Part shown: positions 9,164 to 20,902 of the stretch, piece by piece
Numbering within the stretch: position 1 is the stretch's first letter
Layout of the letters: the number at the start of each line of letters is the position of its first letter
DNA from: Actinokineospora auranticolor
GTDB taxonomy: Bacteria; Actinomycetota; Actinomycetes; Mycobacteriales; Pseudonocardiaceae
Length of the DNA stretch: 64,000 bases
Assembly (NCBI RefSeq): GCF_002934265.1
Contig: NZ_PTIX01000004.1
Location: 310,001-374,000 of the forward strand
Direction of reading: 5' to 3'
Program-made: the position numbers and the translations under genes
The notes under the pieces: model-generated
Databases searched by the model: none
What the model was told of the DNA's origin: nothing
What the model saw: the letters and a program-made list of their open reading frames with translations, nothing else

Positions 9164-9647
9164 ACTCGCCCACCGCAACACCGCCGACACGGTCCTCGAG
9201 GACCCGGAGCACGGCTACGGCGCGGCCCGCACGGCCAGCGGCCGGATCTCCGTCGCCCGGCAGAAGGAGGTCGCGCCCCCGGGTCTGCCGTTCAACACCG
9301 TCCAGCTCACCCGGCTGGACGAGGCGCTGACCCTGGCCTCCCGGGCCACCGGCATCGCCTTCAGCGTCTACCTCGGCGACCTGGGCAACGACTCCCGGGA
9401 CCGGGCGGAGGAGCTGCACGCGACCATCCCCGACTCGGCGGACGCGGTCCTGATCGCGGTCTCCCCGGGCAAGCGCCGGGTGGAGATCGTCACCGGCACC
9501 GAGTCGTCCCGCAGGCTGACCGACCGGGGCTGCAACCTGGCCGTCATGAGCATGGTGGCCTCCTTCAAGGAGGGCGACCTGATCGGTGGCCTGGTGAGCG
9601 CCCTGCGCATGCTGGCGGACCAGGCGGGCCACGCCCCCCGGCGCTGA
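9150..9647 (+). CDS. DUF5130 / TPM-like protein, Rv2468c-like
   Basis: A 165-residue protein. The N-terminal 45 residues are variable; the rest resembles the TPM/DUF5130 fold, with AFSVYLGDLGNDSRDRAEELHATI, a run ending AVLIAVSPGKRRVEIVTG, and SFKEGDLIGGLVSALRM near the end. GGGAGG precedes the tandem GTG GTG at 9150 and 9153; either could be the start. The gene overlaps the CtaJ-like gene by 14 bases and is followed at once by a strong terminator. The mycobacterial counterpart sits at the same place beside pepN. The biochemical role is unknown. Confidence 0.72.
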   Translation: MVAGELAHRNTADTVLEDPEHGYGAARTASGRISVARQKEVAPPGLPFNTVQLTRLDEALTLASRATGIAFSVYLGDLGNDSRDRAEELHATIPDSADAVLIAVSPGKRRVEIVTGTESSRRLTDRGCNLAVMSMVASFKEGDLIGGLVSALRMLADQAGHAPRR

Positions 9648-9666
9648 CGGCGCACGACAGCGAACC

Positions 9667-9695
9667 GGCCCGGACCGCTCTGGTCCGGGCCTTTT
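9667..9695 (+). terminator. Rho-independent terminator after the DUF5130-like gene
   Basis: A perfect 10-bp stem (GGCCCGGACC, 9667-9676, pairing with 9682-9691) with a five-base loop is followed directly by TTTT (9692-9695). It ends the ctaJ-like/DUF5130-like transcript. Confidence 0.85.
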
Positions 9696-9710
9696 GCTTG
9701 TCCAGCAACG

Positions 9711-9741
9711 AAAAGGGCCCGCGACCGGCGGTCGCGGGCCC
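9711..9741 (-). terminator. Rho-independent terminator after pepN
   Basis: A perfect 12-bp stem (9715-9726 with 9730-9741, three-base loop) is flanked on its left by AAAA, which reads as TTTT on the minus strand. It lies 11 bases past the pepN stop. With the preceding element it forms back-to-back terminators for the two convergent units. Confidence 0.85.
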
Positions 9742-9752
9742 TGTGCCTCCGG

Positions 9753-12320
<2,568 letters not shown>

Positions 12321-12533
12321 TCGAACACCTCGGCGAACTCGTCGGTCGGACTGGGGATACCAGGGCAGAGATAGCAGGGTTGGTGCGTTACTGACAATGG
12401 CATCCAATCACGCCGTGCGGGCCGATGGTGTCGAGGAGGCGCGGGAAGCTTTCCCAGAAGCCGCGTGTTGGTGGTGTTGGGGCCGTTCGCGCGCCGGTCG
12501 TGAGCGGCGAAGAGCACAACTGGGAGAGACCTG

Positions 12534-13157
12534 ATGACCGCACCTGCGTCCACCGGGCAGACCAAGGTCGACTTCTACTTCGACCCGATCTGCCCGTTCG
12601 CCTGGATCACCTCCCGGTGGATCTTGGAGGTCGAGCAGCACCGCGACCTCGACTTGAGCTTCCGCGTGATGAGCCTGTCGGTGCTCAACGAGGGCCGTGA
12701 CGTGCCCGAGCAGTACCGCGAATCGCTGGCCAAGGGCTGGGGGCCGGTCCGCGTCGCCATCGCCGCCGCCCAGCGGCACGGCGACGAGGTCCTGCGCGAC
12801 CTGTACACCGCGCTGGGCACCCGGATCCACAACCAGGGCGTCAAGGACTACCTGGAGGCCATCAAGGGCGCGCTGGCGGACACGGGCCTGCCCGCCGACC
12901 TGATCGACGCCGCCACCAGCACCGAGTACGACGAGGCGCTGCGCAAGTCCCACCACGAGGGCATGGACCCGGTCGGCCAGGACGTCGGCACGCCGACCAT
13001 CCACGTCAACGGGGTGGCCTTCTTCGGCCCGGTCCTCACCGAGATCCCGCGCGGCCAGGACGCGCTCAACGTCTTCGACGGCGCGGTCCTGCTGTCGTCC
13101 TACCCGAAGTTCTTCGAGCTCAAGCGCAGCCGCACCGGTGAGCTGAAGTTCGACTAG
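12534..13157 (+). CDS. DsbA-family mycothiol-linked nitroreductase, Rv2466c-like
   Basis: A 207-residue thioredoxin-fold protein with helical insertion, clearly of the Rv2466c type: [20 protein letters not shown] (16-35), [26 protein letters not shown], and [18 protein letters not shown] with the cis-Pro TPTI. Rv2466c uses mycothiol to reduce its active-site disulfide and certain nitro compounds. Here the active site is C20-P-F-A23, so only the nucleophilic Cys is present and the resolving Cys is replaced by Ala. That points to a monothiol mechanism. Start ATG 12534 follows a GGGAGAG ribosome site. Confidence 0.9.
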   Translation: MTAPASTGQTKVDFYFDPICPFAWITSRWILEVEQHRDLDLSFRVMSLSVLNEGRDVPEQYRESLAKGWGPVRVAIAAAQRHGDEVLRDLYTALGTRIHNQGVKDYLEAIKGALADTGLPADLIDAATSTEYDEALRKSHHEGMDPVGQDVGTPTIHVNGVAFFGPVLTEIPRGQDALNVFDGAVLLSSYPKFFELKRSRTGELKFD

Positions 13158-13208
13158 TCCGGTTCGACCGTCTCAAGTGGTCCGGTCCGCTTTCCGGCCG
13201 GGGGGAGT

Positions 13209-13254
13209 GAGCCGCGCGCGGCGCGCCGATTGTCCGGTGCGCCGTGCGCGGCTC
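13209..13254. terminator. Long stem-loop after the DsbA-like gene
   Basis: A 19-bp stem (13209-13227 with 13236-13254) with two G-U type pairs and an eight-base loop begins about 50 bases after the stop. There is no T-run, but the strength and position fit a terminator. Confidence 0.55.
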
Positions 13255-13337
13255 ATCTCGTGCGTGCGCTCCCGCACCCCGATGTGACACTCTGACCCCC
13301 GTAGGTGCGGATGAGTGTCACAAGTGCGGGAGGAACC

Positions 13338-14768
13338 ATGGCGGGTGTCGACCTCAGCCGGGAGATCGGGCACGTCATCGGCGGCCGGGTGATCGAGCAG
13401 GCGGGGGAGCGGATCGAGGTGGTCGACCCGGCCACCGGCGGGGTTTTCGCGACCGTCCCCGCGGGCACCGCGGCCGATGTGGACACCGCCGTCGCCGCCG
13501 CGGCAGAGGCTTTCGGCCCCTGGTCGGCCACCGACCCCGCGCACCGGGCCGCGATCATCCGGCGGGTCGTCAACGGCCTGTCCGCCCACCGCGACACCAT
13601 CGCGTCGACGATCTCCAGCGAGATGGGCGCACCGCTCGGCTTCGCGGTGAAGCTCCAAGCCGGGCTGCCGATCGCCACCGCCGCCGGGGTCGTGGACCTG
13701 CTGGAGAGCGGCTACCGGTTCAGCGAGGAGATCGGGAACTCGCTGGTCCTGCGCGAACCCGTCGGCGTGGTCGGCGCGATCACGCCGTGGAACTACCCGC
13801 TGCACCAGATCGTCGCGAAGGTCGTGCCCGCGCTGGCCGCGGGCAACACGGTCGTGCTCAAGCCGAGCGAGGTCGCGCCGCTCAACGCCAACCTGTTCCT
13901 GTCCGTGCTCGCCGTCGCGGGCGTGCCGGACGGCGTGGTCAACCTGGTGCACGGCACCGGCCAGGTCGTCGGTGAGGCCATCGCCGCGCACCCGCGCGTG
14001 GACATGGTGTCGTTCACCGGTTCGACCGCGGCGGGCCGCCGGGTGGCCGCGGTCGCGGCGGCCACGGTCAAGCGGGTCGCGCTGGAACTGGGCGGCAAGT
14101 CCGCCAACGTCGTCCTCGACGACGCCGACCTGCCGCGCGCCGTGAAGATCGGCGTCGCCAACGCGTTCGTCAACGGCGGCCAGACCTGCACGGCGTGGAC
14201 CCGGCTGCTGGTGCCCGAGGACCGGCACGACGAGGCAGCGGCGCTCGCCGCCGCGGCCGCTGCCCGCTACACCGTCGGGCACCCCCGCGACGAGGCCACC
14301 CGCATCGGCCCGATGGCCTCCGCCGCGCAACGCGACCGCGTGCTGGGCTACCTCCGCACGGGCGTGGCGGACGGGGCCGAACTCGCGTACCAGGCCGACA
14401 TCAGCCACCTGCCCACTACGGGCGCGTACGTGCCGCCGACGGTGTTTTCCCGTGTGCGCCAAGACATGCGCATCGCACAAGAGGAGATCTTCGGCCCGGT
14501 GCTGTCGATCCTGCCGTACCGCACCGAGGACGAGGCCGTGTCGATCGCCAACGCCACGATCTACGGCCTGGCAGGCGCGGTCTTCAGCGCCGACCCGGAG
14601 CGCGCGCTGGCGGTCGCCAAGCGCTTGCGCACCGGGCAGGTCGACATCAACGGCGGCGCGTTCAACCCGGTGGCGCCGTTCGGCGGCTACAAGCAGTCCG
14701 GCAACGGCCGCGAACTCGGCCGCCACGGGCTCGAGGAGTTCACCGAGGTGAAGTCGATCCAGCGCTAG
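13338..14768 (+). CDS. Aldehyde dehydrogenase, NAD(P)-dependent
   Basis: A 476-residue ALDH-superfamily enzyme that oxidises an aldehyde to the carboxylate. Visible landmarks are [10 protein letters not shown] and KPSEVAPL in the nucleotide-binding domain, GSTAAGRRV, catalytic Glu in [11 protein letters not shown] (about 249), catalytic Cys in GGQTCTAW (about 284) and [13 protein letters not shown]. The start is ATG 13338, five bases after GGAGG; a longer in-frame ATG at 13305 lacks such a site. The TAG stop shares CTAG with the convergent MBL gene. Substrate unknown. Confidence 0.92.
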   Translation: MAGVDLSREIGHVIGGRVIEQAGERIEVVDPATGGVFATVPAGTAADVDTAVAAAAEAFGPWSATDPAHRAAIIRRVVNGLSAHRDTIASTISSEMGAPLGFAVKLQAGLPIATAAGVVDLLESGYRFSEEIGNSLVLREPVGVVGAITPWNYPLHQIVAKVVPALAAGNTVVLKPSEVAPLNANLFLSVLAVAGVPDGVVNLVHGTGQVVGEAIAAHPRVDMVSFTGSTAAGRRVAAVAAATVKRVALELGGKSANVVLDDADLPRAVKIGVANAFVNGGQTCTAWTRLLVPEDRHDEAAALAAAAAARYTVGHPRDEATRIGPMASAAQRDRVLGYLRTGVADGAELAYQADISHLPTTGAYVPPTVFSRVRQDMRIAQEEIFGPVLSILPYRTEDEAVSIANATIYGLAGAVFSADPERALAVAKRLRTGQVDINGGAFNPVAPFGGYKQSGNGRELGRHGLEEFTEVKSIQR

Positions 14769-15460
14769 CGGTCCGACCGCCCGGCGATCTCCGCGCGCTG
14801 CGCCAGCACGAACTCGGCGTCCACTGGCTCACCGTGCCCGGGAACCACGGTCCGGGGATCCAGGCCGAGCAGGGTGTCCAGCGCGGCGGGCCACTCCAGC
14901 GGGTACGAGTCCTCGCCGACCGACGGCGGCGCGCCCTGTTCCACGGTGTCGCCAGCGAACACCACACCCGCGTCGGGCACGTGCGCGATGAGGTCGTTGT
15001 CGGTGTGCCCGCGACCGGGGTGCACCAGCGAGACCACCCGCCCACCCAAGTCCACCTCGACGGAGTCCGCGATCTCCTCGGTCGGCAGGACGAGCCGCGC
15101 GGAGAGCAGGCGCTCCGCCACCTCGTCCCGCCCGTCCACGCGGTACTTCGCGGCCCACTTCTCGGCTTGCACCCCGCCGTGCTCGCGCATTTCGGTCGTG
15201 CAGCGGGGATGCGCCAGGACCGGGGCGTCGCCGAAGGCGGCGGTGCCGAAGAAGTGGTCCCAGTGCGCGTGGGTGATCACCACGGTCCACGGCAGCGCGG
15301 TCAACCCCCGGATGGCCGCGGCCCACTCGGCGCCGTGGTGCTCGTCGGTCCCGGTGTCGATGACCAGGCAGCGCTCGTCGCCGATCACGAGACCGAGCGT
15401 CTGGTCGAGTTCTTCGTAGCGCCGGGCGTACACCCGGTCCGCGACTTCGATCCACCTCAT
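14765..15460 (-). CDS. MBL-fold metallo-hydrolase
   Basis: A 231-residue metallo-beta-lactamase-fold protein. The metal motif HAHWDH is at 64-69; later ligands are in [20 protein letters not shown] and PGHGEPV, so the di-zinc site looks complete. It probably hydrolyses a thioester, lactone or similar; no signal peptide is present, so it is cytoplasmic and not a secreted beta-lactamase. Its stop shares the CTAG at 14765-14768 with the convergent ALDH gene, leaving no room for a terminator between them. Confidence 0.87.
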   Translation of the reverse strand: MRWIEVADRVYARRYEELDQTLGLVIGDERCLVIDTGTDEHHGAEWAAAIRGLTALPWTVVITHAHWDHFFGTAAFGDAPVLAHPRCTTEMREHGGVQAEKWAAKYRVDGRDEVAERLLSARLVLPTEEIADSVEVDLGGRVVSLVHPGRGHTDNDLIAHVPDAGVVFAGDTVEQGAPPSVGEDSYPLEWPAALDTLLGLDPRTVVPGHGEPVDAEFVLAQRAEIAGRSDR

Positions 15461-15488
15461 TCGCCGGTTCTACCCGAAGTGCGCTCCA

Positions 15489-16181
15489 TTACACGACCAT
15501 CCGCATCGGCTGGCCGGTCGACGGGTCGGGTTCGCCGCCGAGGACCTCCGCCGTGCGGTCCGACCAGCGCGTCGCGGACCACGCCGCGACCAGCGCGTCC
15601 ATCGCGTCGTCCGGCCCCGCCGGGGCGGGCGCGCCGGTCATCGCGCCCGCGGCGTCGACGAACCCGCGCAGCGCGGCCACCCGCTGGCCGAGCCCGATCG
15701 CGGTGCGCTTGGAGGCGAACTCGACCTCCGGGGCGAGCGCCCGAAAGCTCACTTCCGGGTGAACTTCGACGACCCGGTCGTCCGCCCGCAGCGCGTCCCA
15801 GTCCCGGATCCGGGGCAGGATCGCCCACGTCTGCTTGCTGATCCGGTGGCCCATCGTGGTCCACGCCGCCGAGATGTCGCACGCCTGCGAGTACGTCGTC
15901 GCGGACAGCACGGCGCGCACCGGCGCGTAGAAGACCGACGCCCGCGCGTTGCCCAGCCGCAGCCGCGCCTCGATGTCGCAGGCGCGCAAACCCTTGTCCG
16001 ACAAGCCCATCGGGATGTCCACCCCGACCGCGGCGCACTCCGCGGTGAGGTCGACCACCTCGGCCGCGGTCCGCGCGCTGGCCCACTGGACCGACCGGTC
16101 CGGCCGCACGGTGGCGACCACCCACCCACCGGGCATACCGTCCACGCCCGCGACGGACCGCGCCGTCTGCACTTCGGTCAT
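15489..16181 (-). CDS. DUF429 family protein
   Basis: A 230-residue protein of the DUF429 family, recognised by AGVDGMPGGWVVA at the start, DIPMGL near 60, RRGxx-like Arg cluster, VHPEVSF near 150 and the closing DAMDALVAAWSA. The RNase H-like layout of acidic residues (D in GVDG, D in DIPMG, D in DDAMDA) suggests a nuclease-like fold, but no reaction has been firmly assigned to the family. It follows the MBL gene's start by 28 bases on the same strand. Start is ATG 16181. Confidence 0.8.
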   Translation of the reverse strand: MTEVQTARSVAGVDGMPGGWVVATVRPDRSVQWASARTAAEVVDLTAECAAVGVDIPMGLSDKGLRACDIEARLRLGNARASVFYAPVRAVLSATTYSQACDISAAWTTMGHRISKQTWAILPRIRDWDALRADDRVVEVHPEVSFRALAPEVEFASKRTAIGLGQRVAALRGFVDAAGAMTGAPAPAGPDDAMDALVAAWSATRWSDRTAEVLGGEPDPSTGQPMRMVV

Positions 16182-16280
16182 GGGAGTGCCGTCGCCGCAC
16201 CGGGGGCCGCTGTTACCCGGGACACGCCCGGGTTCGCCCGCTTGGGTACCGCCGGGTGGTGGATGGCAGACTCTGGCGCC

Positions 16281-16754
16281 GTGCGCGTTTACCTGGGTTC
16301 CGACCACGCGGGCTTCGAACTGAAGGCCCTGCTCGCCGACCACCTCGCCGCGGCGGGCCACGACGTCGTCGACGTCGGTCCGCACGCCTACGACGCCCTC
16401 GACGACTACCCGCCCTTCTGCGTCGAGGCCGCGCGCCGCGTGGCCGCCGACCCGGGCAGCCTGGGCGTCGTGCTCGGCGGCTCCGGCAACGGCGAGCAGA
16501 TCGCGGCCAACAAGGTCCCCGGCATCCGCGCCGCGCTGGCCTGGAGCCCGGAGATCGCCAAGCTGTGCCGCGAGCACAACGACGCCCAGGTCATCGGGCT
16601 CGGCGCGCGCATGCACACCACCGAGATCGCCTTCGCCATCGTCGACGCCTTCGTCGGCACCCCGTTCTCCCAGGACGAGCGGCACATCCGCCGGATCAAC
16701 CTGCTGAGCGAGTACGAGCGCACCGGCGAGCCCCCGGCCCTCCCCTCGGCGTAG
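16281..16754 (+). CDS. rpiB: Ribose-5-phosphate isomerase B
   Basis: Interconverts ribose 5-phosphate and ribulose 5-phosphate in the pentose phosphate pathway. The 157-residue product starts VRVYLGSDHAGFELK with the substrate-binding Asp-His pair, followed by the phosphate loop and anion hole GGSGNGEQIAANKVPGIRAA around 70-88. The GTG at 16281 matches the typical N-terminus of homologues; an in-frame ATG at 16263 would add six residues. It precedes nei by four bases, the same pair as Rv2465c-Rv2464c. Confidence 0.93.
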   Translation: MRVYLGSDHAGFELKALLADHLAAAGHDVVDVGPHAYDALDDYPPFCVEAARRVAADPGSLGVVLGGSGNGEQIAANKVPGIRAALAWSPEIAKLCREHNDAQVIGLGARMHTTEIAFAIVDAFVGTPFSQDERHIRRINLLSEYERTGEPPALPSA

Positions 16755-16758
16755 CGCC

Positions 16759-17568
16759 GTGCCCGAGGGCCACACCCTCCACCGCCTGGCCCGCCTGCAC
16801 CACGAGCGCTACGCGGGCACCGCGGTCCGGGTCACCAGCCCGCAGGGCCGGTTCGCCGCGGACGCCGCTCTGGTCGACGGCCAGGTCCTGCGGCGCGCCG
16901 AGGCGCACGGCAAGCACCTGTTCCACGTCTACGGCGAAGACCGCGTCGTCCACGTGCACTTGGGCCTCTACGGCACCTTCGCCGAGTCGGCACTGCCCGC
17001 GGCGGACCCGGTCGGCCAGGTCCGCATGCGCTTGGTCGGCCGCACGCACTGGACGGACCTGCGCGGCCCGACCCGCTGCGAGGTGCTCACCGGCGTCGAG
17101 GTGGACGCGCTGCACGCCCGCCTCGGCCCGGACCCGCTGCGCGCGGACGCGGACCAGGAACGGGTGTGGGACCGCGTTTCCCGCTCCCGCTCGGCCATCG
17201 CGGTCCTGCTGATGGACCAGGCGGTCATCGCGGGCGTCGGCAACGTCTACCGCGCCGAACTGCTGTTCCGGCACGGCGTCCACCCCATGACGCCCGGCAA
17301 GTCCCTGGACCGCGCGCTGTGGGACGACATGTGGTCGGACCTGGTCGCGCTGATGGAGTTGGGTGTCCACAGAGGACGCATCGACACCGTCCGGGACGAA
17401 CACCTGCCGGAGGCGACTGGTCGCGCGCCGCGGCAGGACCGGCACGGCGGCGAGGTCTACGTCTACCGCCGCGCCGGGCTGCCCTGCCTGATCTGCGGCA
17501 CGGAGATCCGCACCGAGGTCTTGGTGGCTCGCAACAACTTCTGGTGCCCGACCTGCCAACCGGCCTGA
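16759..17568 (+). CDS. nei: Endonuclease VIII / Fpg-family DNA glycosylase
   Basis: A 269-residue bifunctional DNA glycosylase/AP lyase for oxidised bases. After Met removal the N-terminus is PEGHTLHRL, with the catalytic Pro and Glu. The conserved Lys is in HGKHLFH, the helix-two-turn-helix in GVGNVYRAELLFRHGVHP, and the zinc finger in CLICGTEIR ... NFWCPTC at the C-terminus (four Cys). The PEGHT rather than PELPE start marks it as Nei-like. It starts four bases after rpiB stops, so they form one operon. Confidence 0.92.
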   Translation: MPEGHTLHRLARLHHERYAGTAVRVTSPQGRFAADAALVDGQVLRRAEAHGKHLFHVYGEDRVVHVHLGLYGTFAESALPAADPVGQVRMRLVGRTHWTDLRGPTRCEVLTGVEVDALHARLGPDPLRADADQERVWDRVSRSRSAIAVLLMDQAVIAGVGNVYRAELLFRHGVHPMTPGKSLDRALWDDMWSDLVALMELGVHRGRIDTVRDEHLPEATGRAPRQDRHGGEVYVYRRAGLPCLICGTEIRTEVLVARNNFWCPTCQPA

Positions 17569-17575
17569 GCCGGGG

Positions 17576-18355
17576 CTAGAAGAAGTCGCCCCCGCCGAAG
17601 TCCCCGCCGCCGCCGAAGTCCCCGCCACCGCCGAAATCGCCGCCGCCCGCGAAGTCCTGGTCGCCGCCGACGTCGCCGCCCTGGTCGAAGTCGGACATCG
17701 CGTCCGCCTGCCCGGCGTCGTAGCCCGCCTCCCAGGCCGCCGCGTCCGGGATGCCCGCCATACCCGAGAACATCGCGCTGAACAGCACCATCGACCCGAC
17801 GCCCCAGGCGCCCGCCACCAGCGCGGGCTTCCACCACGGCTCGCTGTACCAGCCCTGCGGCACCGGCCGCCCCGCGACGCGCCCGCCCGGGTAGTAGTAC
17901 GGCGTGCCCTGCCCCGCGTGCGGCGAGGCGTGGTAGTCGTGGCCCTCGACCGACACCCTGCGGTCTTCCTCGACCCGACCCGCGCGTTCGGCCTCGCGGT
18001 CCACCGGCAGCTCCGGCCCCGGGTCCAGGCCCATCGCCAGCCGCGCGGCCCGGACGTAGTACAGCCCCTCCATGGCCGTCTTCGTCACCAGCGCGCACTG
18101 CTCCGGCGTGCGGGCCTGCTCCATCTGCGACCCGGCCGCGGTGTACCGCTCGGACGCGTCGGCCAGCGCCTGCCGGGACGGCTCGTCGCTGCCGGACAGG
18201 TTCACCACCTGCCCGCCCAGCCGCTCCACCCAGCGCCGGGCCTCGGCCTGCGCGTCCGCCAGCCGCCGGGCCTTGGCCTGGCCCTGGTTGCGCACCACCA
18301 CCAGGCCGAGCGCCACCACGGCCAGGATCACCACTACGACCACGACGGCACCCAT
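17576..18355 (-). CDS. Membrane protein with Gly-Asp-Phe repeat tail, unknown function
   Basis: A 259-residue protein. Residues 2-21 are a Val/Ile/Leu-rich membrane helix, followed by a charged, probably coiled segment (25-90), a Tyr/Pro-rich linker (TPYYYPGGRVAGRPVPQGWY), a second hydrophobic stretch (about 175-195) and a tail of repeated GGGDF units ending DFF. The ATG at 18355 is preceded by AAGGAGG. Similar proteins occur in related actinomycetes without known role. The tail recalls Gly-rich surface or scaffolding segments; that is inference. Convergent with nei, eight bases apart. Confidence 0.75.
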   Translation of the reverse strand: MGAVVVVVVILAVVALGLVVVRNQGQAKARRLADAQAEARRWVERLGGQVVNLSGSDEPSRQALADASERYTAAGSQMEQARTPEQCALVTKTAMEGLYYVRAARLAMGLDPGPELPVDREAERAGRVEEDRRVSVEGHDYHASPHAGQGTPYYYPGGRVAGRPVPQGWYSEPWWKPALVAGAWGVGSMVLFSAMFSGMAGIPDAAAWEAGYDAGQADAMSDFDQGGDVGGDQDFAGGGDFGGGGDFGGGGDFGGGDFF

Positions 18356-18445
18356 TGCGCCTCCTTGCGGAATGCCCGTTTCCCAGAACAACGCCGCACG
18401 GCACCGCCGAGGTTCCCGCCCGCCGGTGTGAGTCAGCCGATCGAG

Positions 18446-19642
18446 CTAGAACACCTCGCCGCAGAACGGGTCCCGATCACCCTGGAAGGCGCGGGAAAGG
18501 ACGGTCACGGCGCCCGGGGTGTGCTCCTGGACACGTCCGGCGGCGGCCAGCGCGGCCAGCCGGGTGCCGCCGAGGAAAGCCGCGCCCAGCTCGGTGCTGC
18601 TCGTCGACAGGTCGGCCGGGTCGGTCGTGGCCGCGACGGTCGCCTCGCCGCCGGAGATCCCGAGCCGCCACCGGCCCGCGTTCCACGGGCAGAACTCGTC
18701 GGCCAGCTCGACGACCACGTCCGCGTCGGCCGCGTACGTGCGCAAAGCCAGCGCCTCGGGCACCCTGGTGAGCCGGACGTGCAGCGCGTGGTGGGTCTTG
18801 CGCACCGCCGCGCGCGGGTTCGCCAGCAGCAGCGGCAGGAGCTCGTCGGTGGCGCCGAGCGCGGTGACCGTGCCGACGAGGTCGACGTCGAGCGCGTAGC
18901 GCCACAGTCCCGCGTAGGCGTCCGGGGTCAGCGCCACCAGCTCGTGCAGCTCCAGGAGGCCGTCCGGGCCGCGATCGCCCCAGTTGACGGTGGTGCGGAA
19001 GGTCGCGTAGCCGTCGGGGTGGACGGCGAAGCGCCGCGGGTTGACGCCCGGCTTGCCCGCCTCGAAGTAGTGCGCGTCCCAGTGGGCGCCCTCCCGGCCC
19101 AGCACCCCGGGGGTGCGCTCGGCGAACCTGGCGTAGGTCTCCCGGACCGCCGCCATCGCCTCGTCGCGGGGCAGTTCGCGCACCGACGACACGTCCGGCG
19201 CGATCTCCGGCCGGAACGCCGCGCCCGCGGGGACCTCGAACTCCGTCGCCTCCGACGCGGTGCCGAAGCCGAAGCGGCCGTAGATCTGCGCCTCCGACGC
19301 CCACAGCCCGGCCAGCGGCGTCCCCGCCTCGGTCAGCGTCTCGCGCATCAGCCGGTTCAGCAGGCCGCGCCTGCGGTGGTCCGACGCCACGACGACCATG
19401 GAGATGCCGTCGAAGGGCACCAGCCCGCGCCCCGGCACGCTGACCTCGCGGGGCAGCACGCGCAGGTTCCCCACGAGCCGCCCGCCGTCGAAGGCGCCGA
19501 GGTTGCGCGAACTGCCGAACAACGACGCGTCCTTCTCGGCGATCGCCCCGGAGTCGTATTCGATGAGGAAGGCGCGGCCCAGCAGGTCCACGACCGCGGG
19601 GAAGTCGTCGGCGGTCAGTTCGCGCAGTGTGTAGGTGTCCAC
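18446..19642 (-). CDS. Eis-family GNAT acetyltransferase
   Basis: A 398-residue protein, the length and layout of the Eis family: N-terminal GNAT domain with acetyl-CoA loop DHRRRGLLNRLM (about 88-99) and YGRFGFG, a second GNAT-like domain, and a C-terminal SCP2-like domain ending FCGEVF, where the terminal carboxylate acts in catalysis in Eis. Eis enzymes acetylate several amines of aminoglycosides or protein lysines; the substrate here is open. The GTG start has no clear ribosome site; a TAGACA hexamer lies about nine bases upstream. A resistance role is possible, not shown. Confidence 0.87.
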   Translation of the reverse strand: MDTYTLRELTADDFPAVVDLLGRAFLIEYDSGAIAEKDASLFGSSRNLGAFDGGRLVGNLRVLPREVSVPGRGLVPFDGISMVVVASDHRRRGLLNRLMRETLTEAGTPLAGLWASEAQIYGRFGFGTASEATEFEVPAGAAFRPEIAPDVSSVRELPRDEAMAAVRETYARFAERTPGVLGREGAHWDAHYFEAGKPGVNPRRFAVHPDGYATFRTTVNWGDRGPDGLLELHELVALTPDAYAGLWRYALDVDLVGTVTALGATDELLPLLLANPRAAVRKTHHALHVRLTRVPEALALRTYAADADVVVELADEFCPWNAGRWRLGISGGEATVAATTDPADLSTSSTELGAAFLGGTRLAALAAAGRVQEHTPGAVTVLSRAFQGDRDPFCGEVF

Positions 19643-19876
19643 AGAGCAGTTTGTCTACGCCAGAACCGGCGCTGCCGCCACACCTTTCCGCCCGCGCCCC
19701 ACCGGCGCGCCGGGTTTCACCGCGATTACCGGCCCGGGGGCGTGCCGTTTGTCGTATAGCCCCCGTGACAGGCCCGATATGGTGGTCGGCATGGGGAATC
19801 GCACGGCAGTCCCGGCCGTTGCCGGTCTCAAGGGGAAAGCCCAGCTCGTCGGTGGTGACGCCGAGGCGGGTGCGTG

Positions 19877-20407
19877 GTGAGGGTCGGCGCCCCGGTGCTG
19901 ATCCGGGAAGCGGGCGCCGACGACGCCGCCGGGGTCGGCGACGTGCACGCCGAGGCCTGGCGGGTCGCCTACCGCGACCTGTTCGAGAGCCGCTGGCACG
20001 CGGTCTTCGTCGCGCGCCGCCGCGCCATGTGGGCCACCAGGATGGCCGAACTCGGGCCGGACGGCGTGGTGCTCGTCGCCGAGCGCGGCGACCGGGTGGT
20101 CGCCTTCGCCTGGTACGGCAGGCACCCGGACAACCCGCACGACGCCCAGCTGCACGCGATCTACGCGCACCCGGACGCCTGGGGCAGCGGCGTCGCCCAG
20201 ACCCTGCTGGACGAGGTCTGGGCGGGCACCGCCGACTTCCGCCGCGTGCGCCTGTGGACACTGGCCGGGGCCACCCGGGCCCGCCGCTTCTACACCCGGG
20301 CGGGCTTCGCCGAGTCCGGGCTGATCCGCGAACGCGACTTCGGCGACGGACGGCCGCTGCTGGAGTTCGAGTACGCCCGCCGCCCACCGCGCCCGGCGTT
20401 CCGCTGA
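19877..20407 (+). CDS. GNAT-family N-acetyltransferase
   Basis: A 176-residue single-domain GNAT enzyme. The acetyl-CoA site is seen in LHAIYAHPDAWGSGVAQTLL and the C-terminal strand in RRFYTRAGFAESG. The pyrophosphate loop reads DAWGSGVA, close to the usual Q/RxxGxG/A. The substrate is unknown. The start is either of two adjacent GTGs (19874, 19877). A 29-codon reading frame (ATG 19791) ends with its TGA overlapping the second GTG, a possible leader peptide but without a ribosome site. Confidence 0.8.
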   Translation: MRVGAPVLIREAGADDAAGVGDVHAEAWRVAYRDLFESRWHAVFVARRRAMWATRMAELGPDGVVLVAERGDRVVAFAWYGRHPDNPHDAQLHAIYAHPDAWGSGVAQTLLDEVWAGTADFRRVRLWTLAGATRARRFYTRAGFAESGLIRERDFGDGRPLLEFEYARRPPRPAFR

Positions 20408-20440
20408 CGCTGCCTTTGGGGACTGGGAAACCGGTGGGAA

Positions 20441-20902
20441 TCAGATGAAGTAGGCGTCGGGGTGGTCGTCGAGTCCGTGTTCGACGACCAGCCTGGTCGC
20501 CTCGGGCACGCCCAGGTCGGCGAGCCGCTCCGGCTCCACCCACACCGCCGTGCCGACCCGCAGCCGACCCTCCACCGGGCGACCGCGGAAGCACACCGCC
20601 AGCTCCGCGCTCCACGGCTCGCTGGCGTCGCTGTAGACGCCGACCAGGCCGGTGATCCGGGTCAGCACCCCGGTCCGCTCCTCCACGGCGCGCACGGCCG
20701 CGTTCGGCAGGGTCTCGCGGGCGGGCTGCGGGCCGCCGGGCAGCCGGTGGCCGTCGCGGCTGCGCAGCATTAGCAGCAGCCCGGCGTCGTCGAGGACGAG
20801 GATGCCCGCCCCGACCGCGGTGCGTCGCACACCACCGGGGCCGGGCGGGTCGAGGGGGGACAGGGGTCTGGTGTCGAGGTCGAGATGGCTGGATTGCGAC
20901 AT
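20441..20902 (-). CDS. Nudix-like protein with degenerate Nudix box
   Basis: A 153-residue Nudix-fold protein. The Nudix region spans 57-79: the G-x5-E-x7-R framework (Gly57, Glu63, Arg71) is intact and the TG(V) end is kept, but the metal-binding REUXEE is changed to R71-A72-V-E-E75-R76, so two of three core Glu are lost. It may therefore have weak or altered hydrolase activity, or bind a nucleotide. DAGLLLMLRSRDG before the box is typical of the MutT-like branch. Start ATG 20902. Confidence 0.78.
   Translation of the reverse strand: MSQSSHLDLDTRPLSPLDPPGPGGVRRTAVGAGILVLDDAGLLLMLRSRDGHRLPGGPQPARETLPNAAVRAVEERTGVLTRITGLVGVYSDASEPWSAELAVCFRGRPVEGRLRVGTAVWVEPERLADLGVPEATRLVVEHGLDDHPDAYFI

Noticed and set aside
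19791-19880. 29-codon leader peptide before the GNAT gene
   Set aside because: No ribosome site and no amino-acid bias; overlap with the GTG may be chance.
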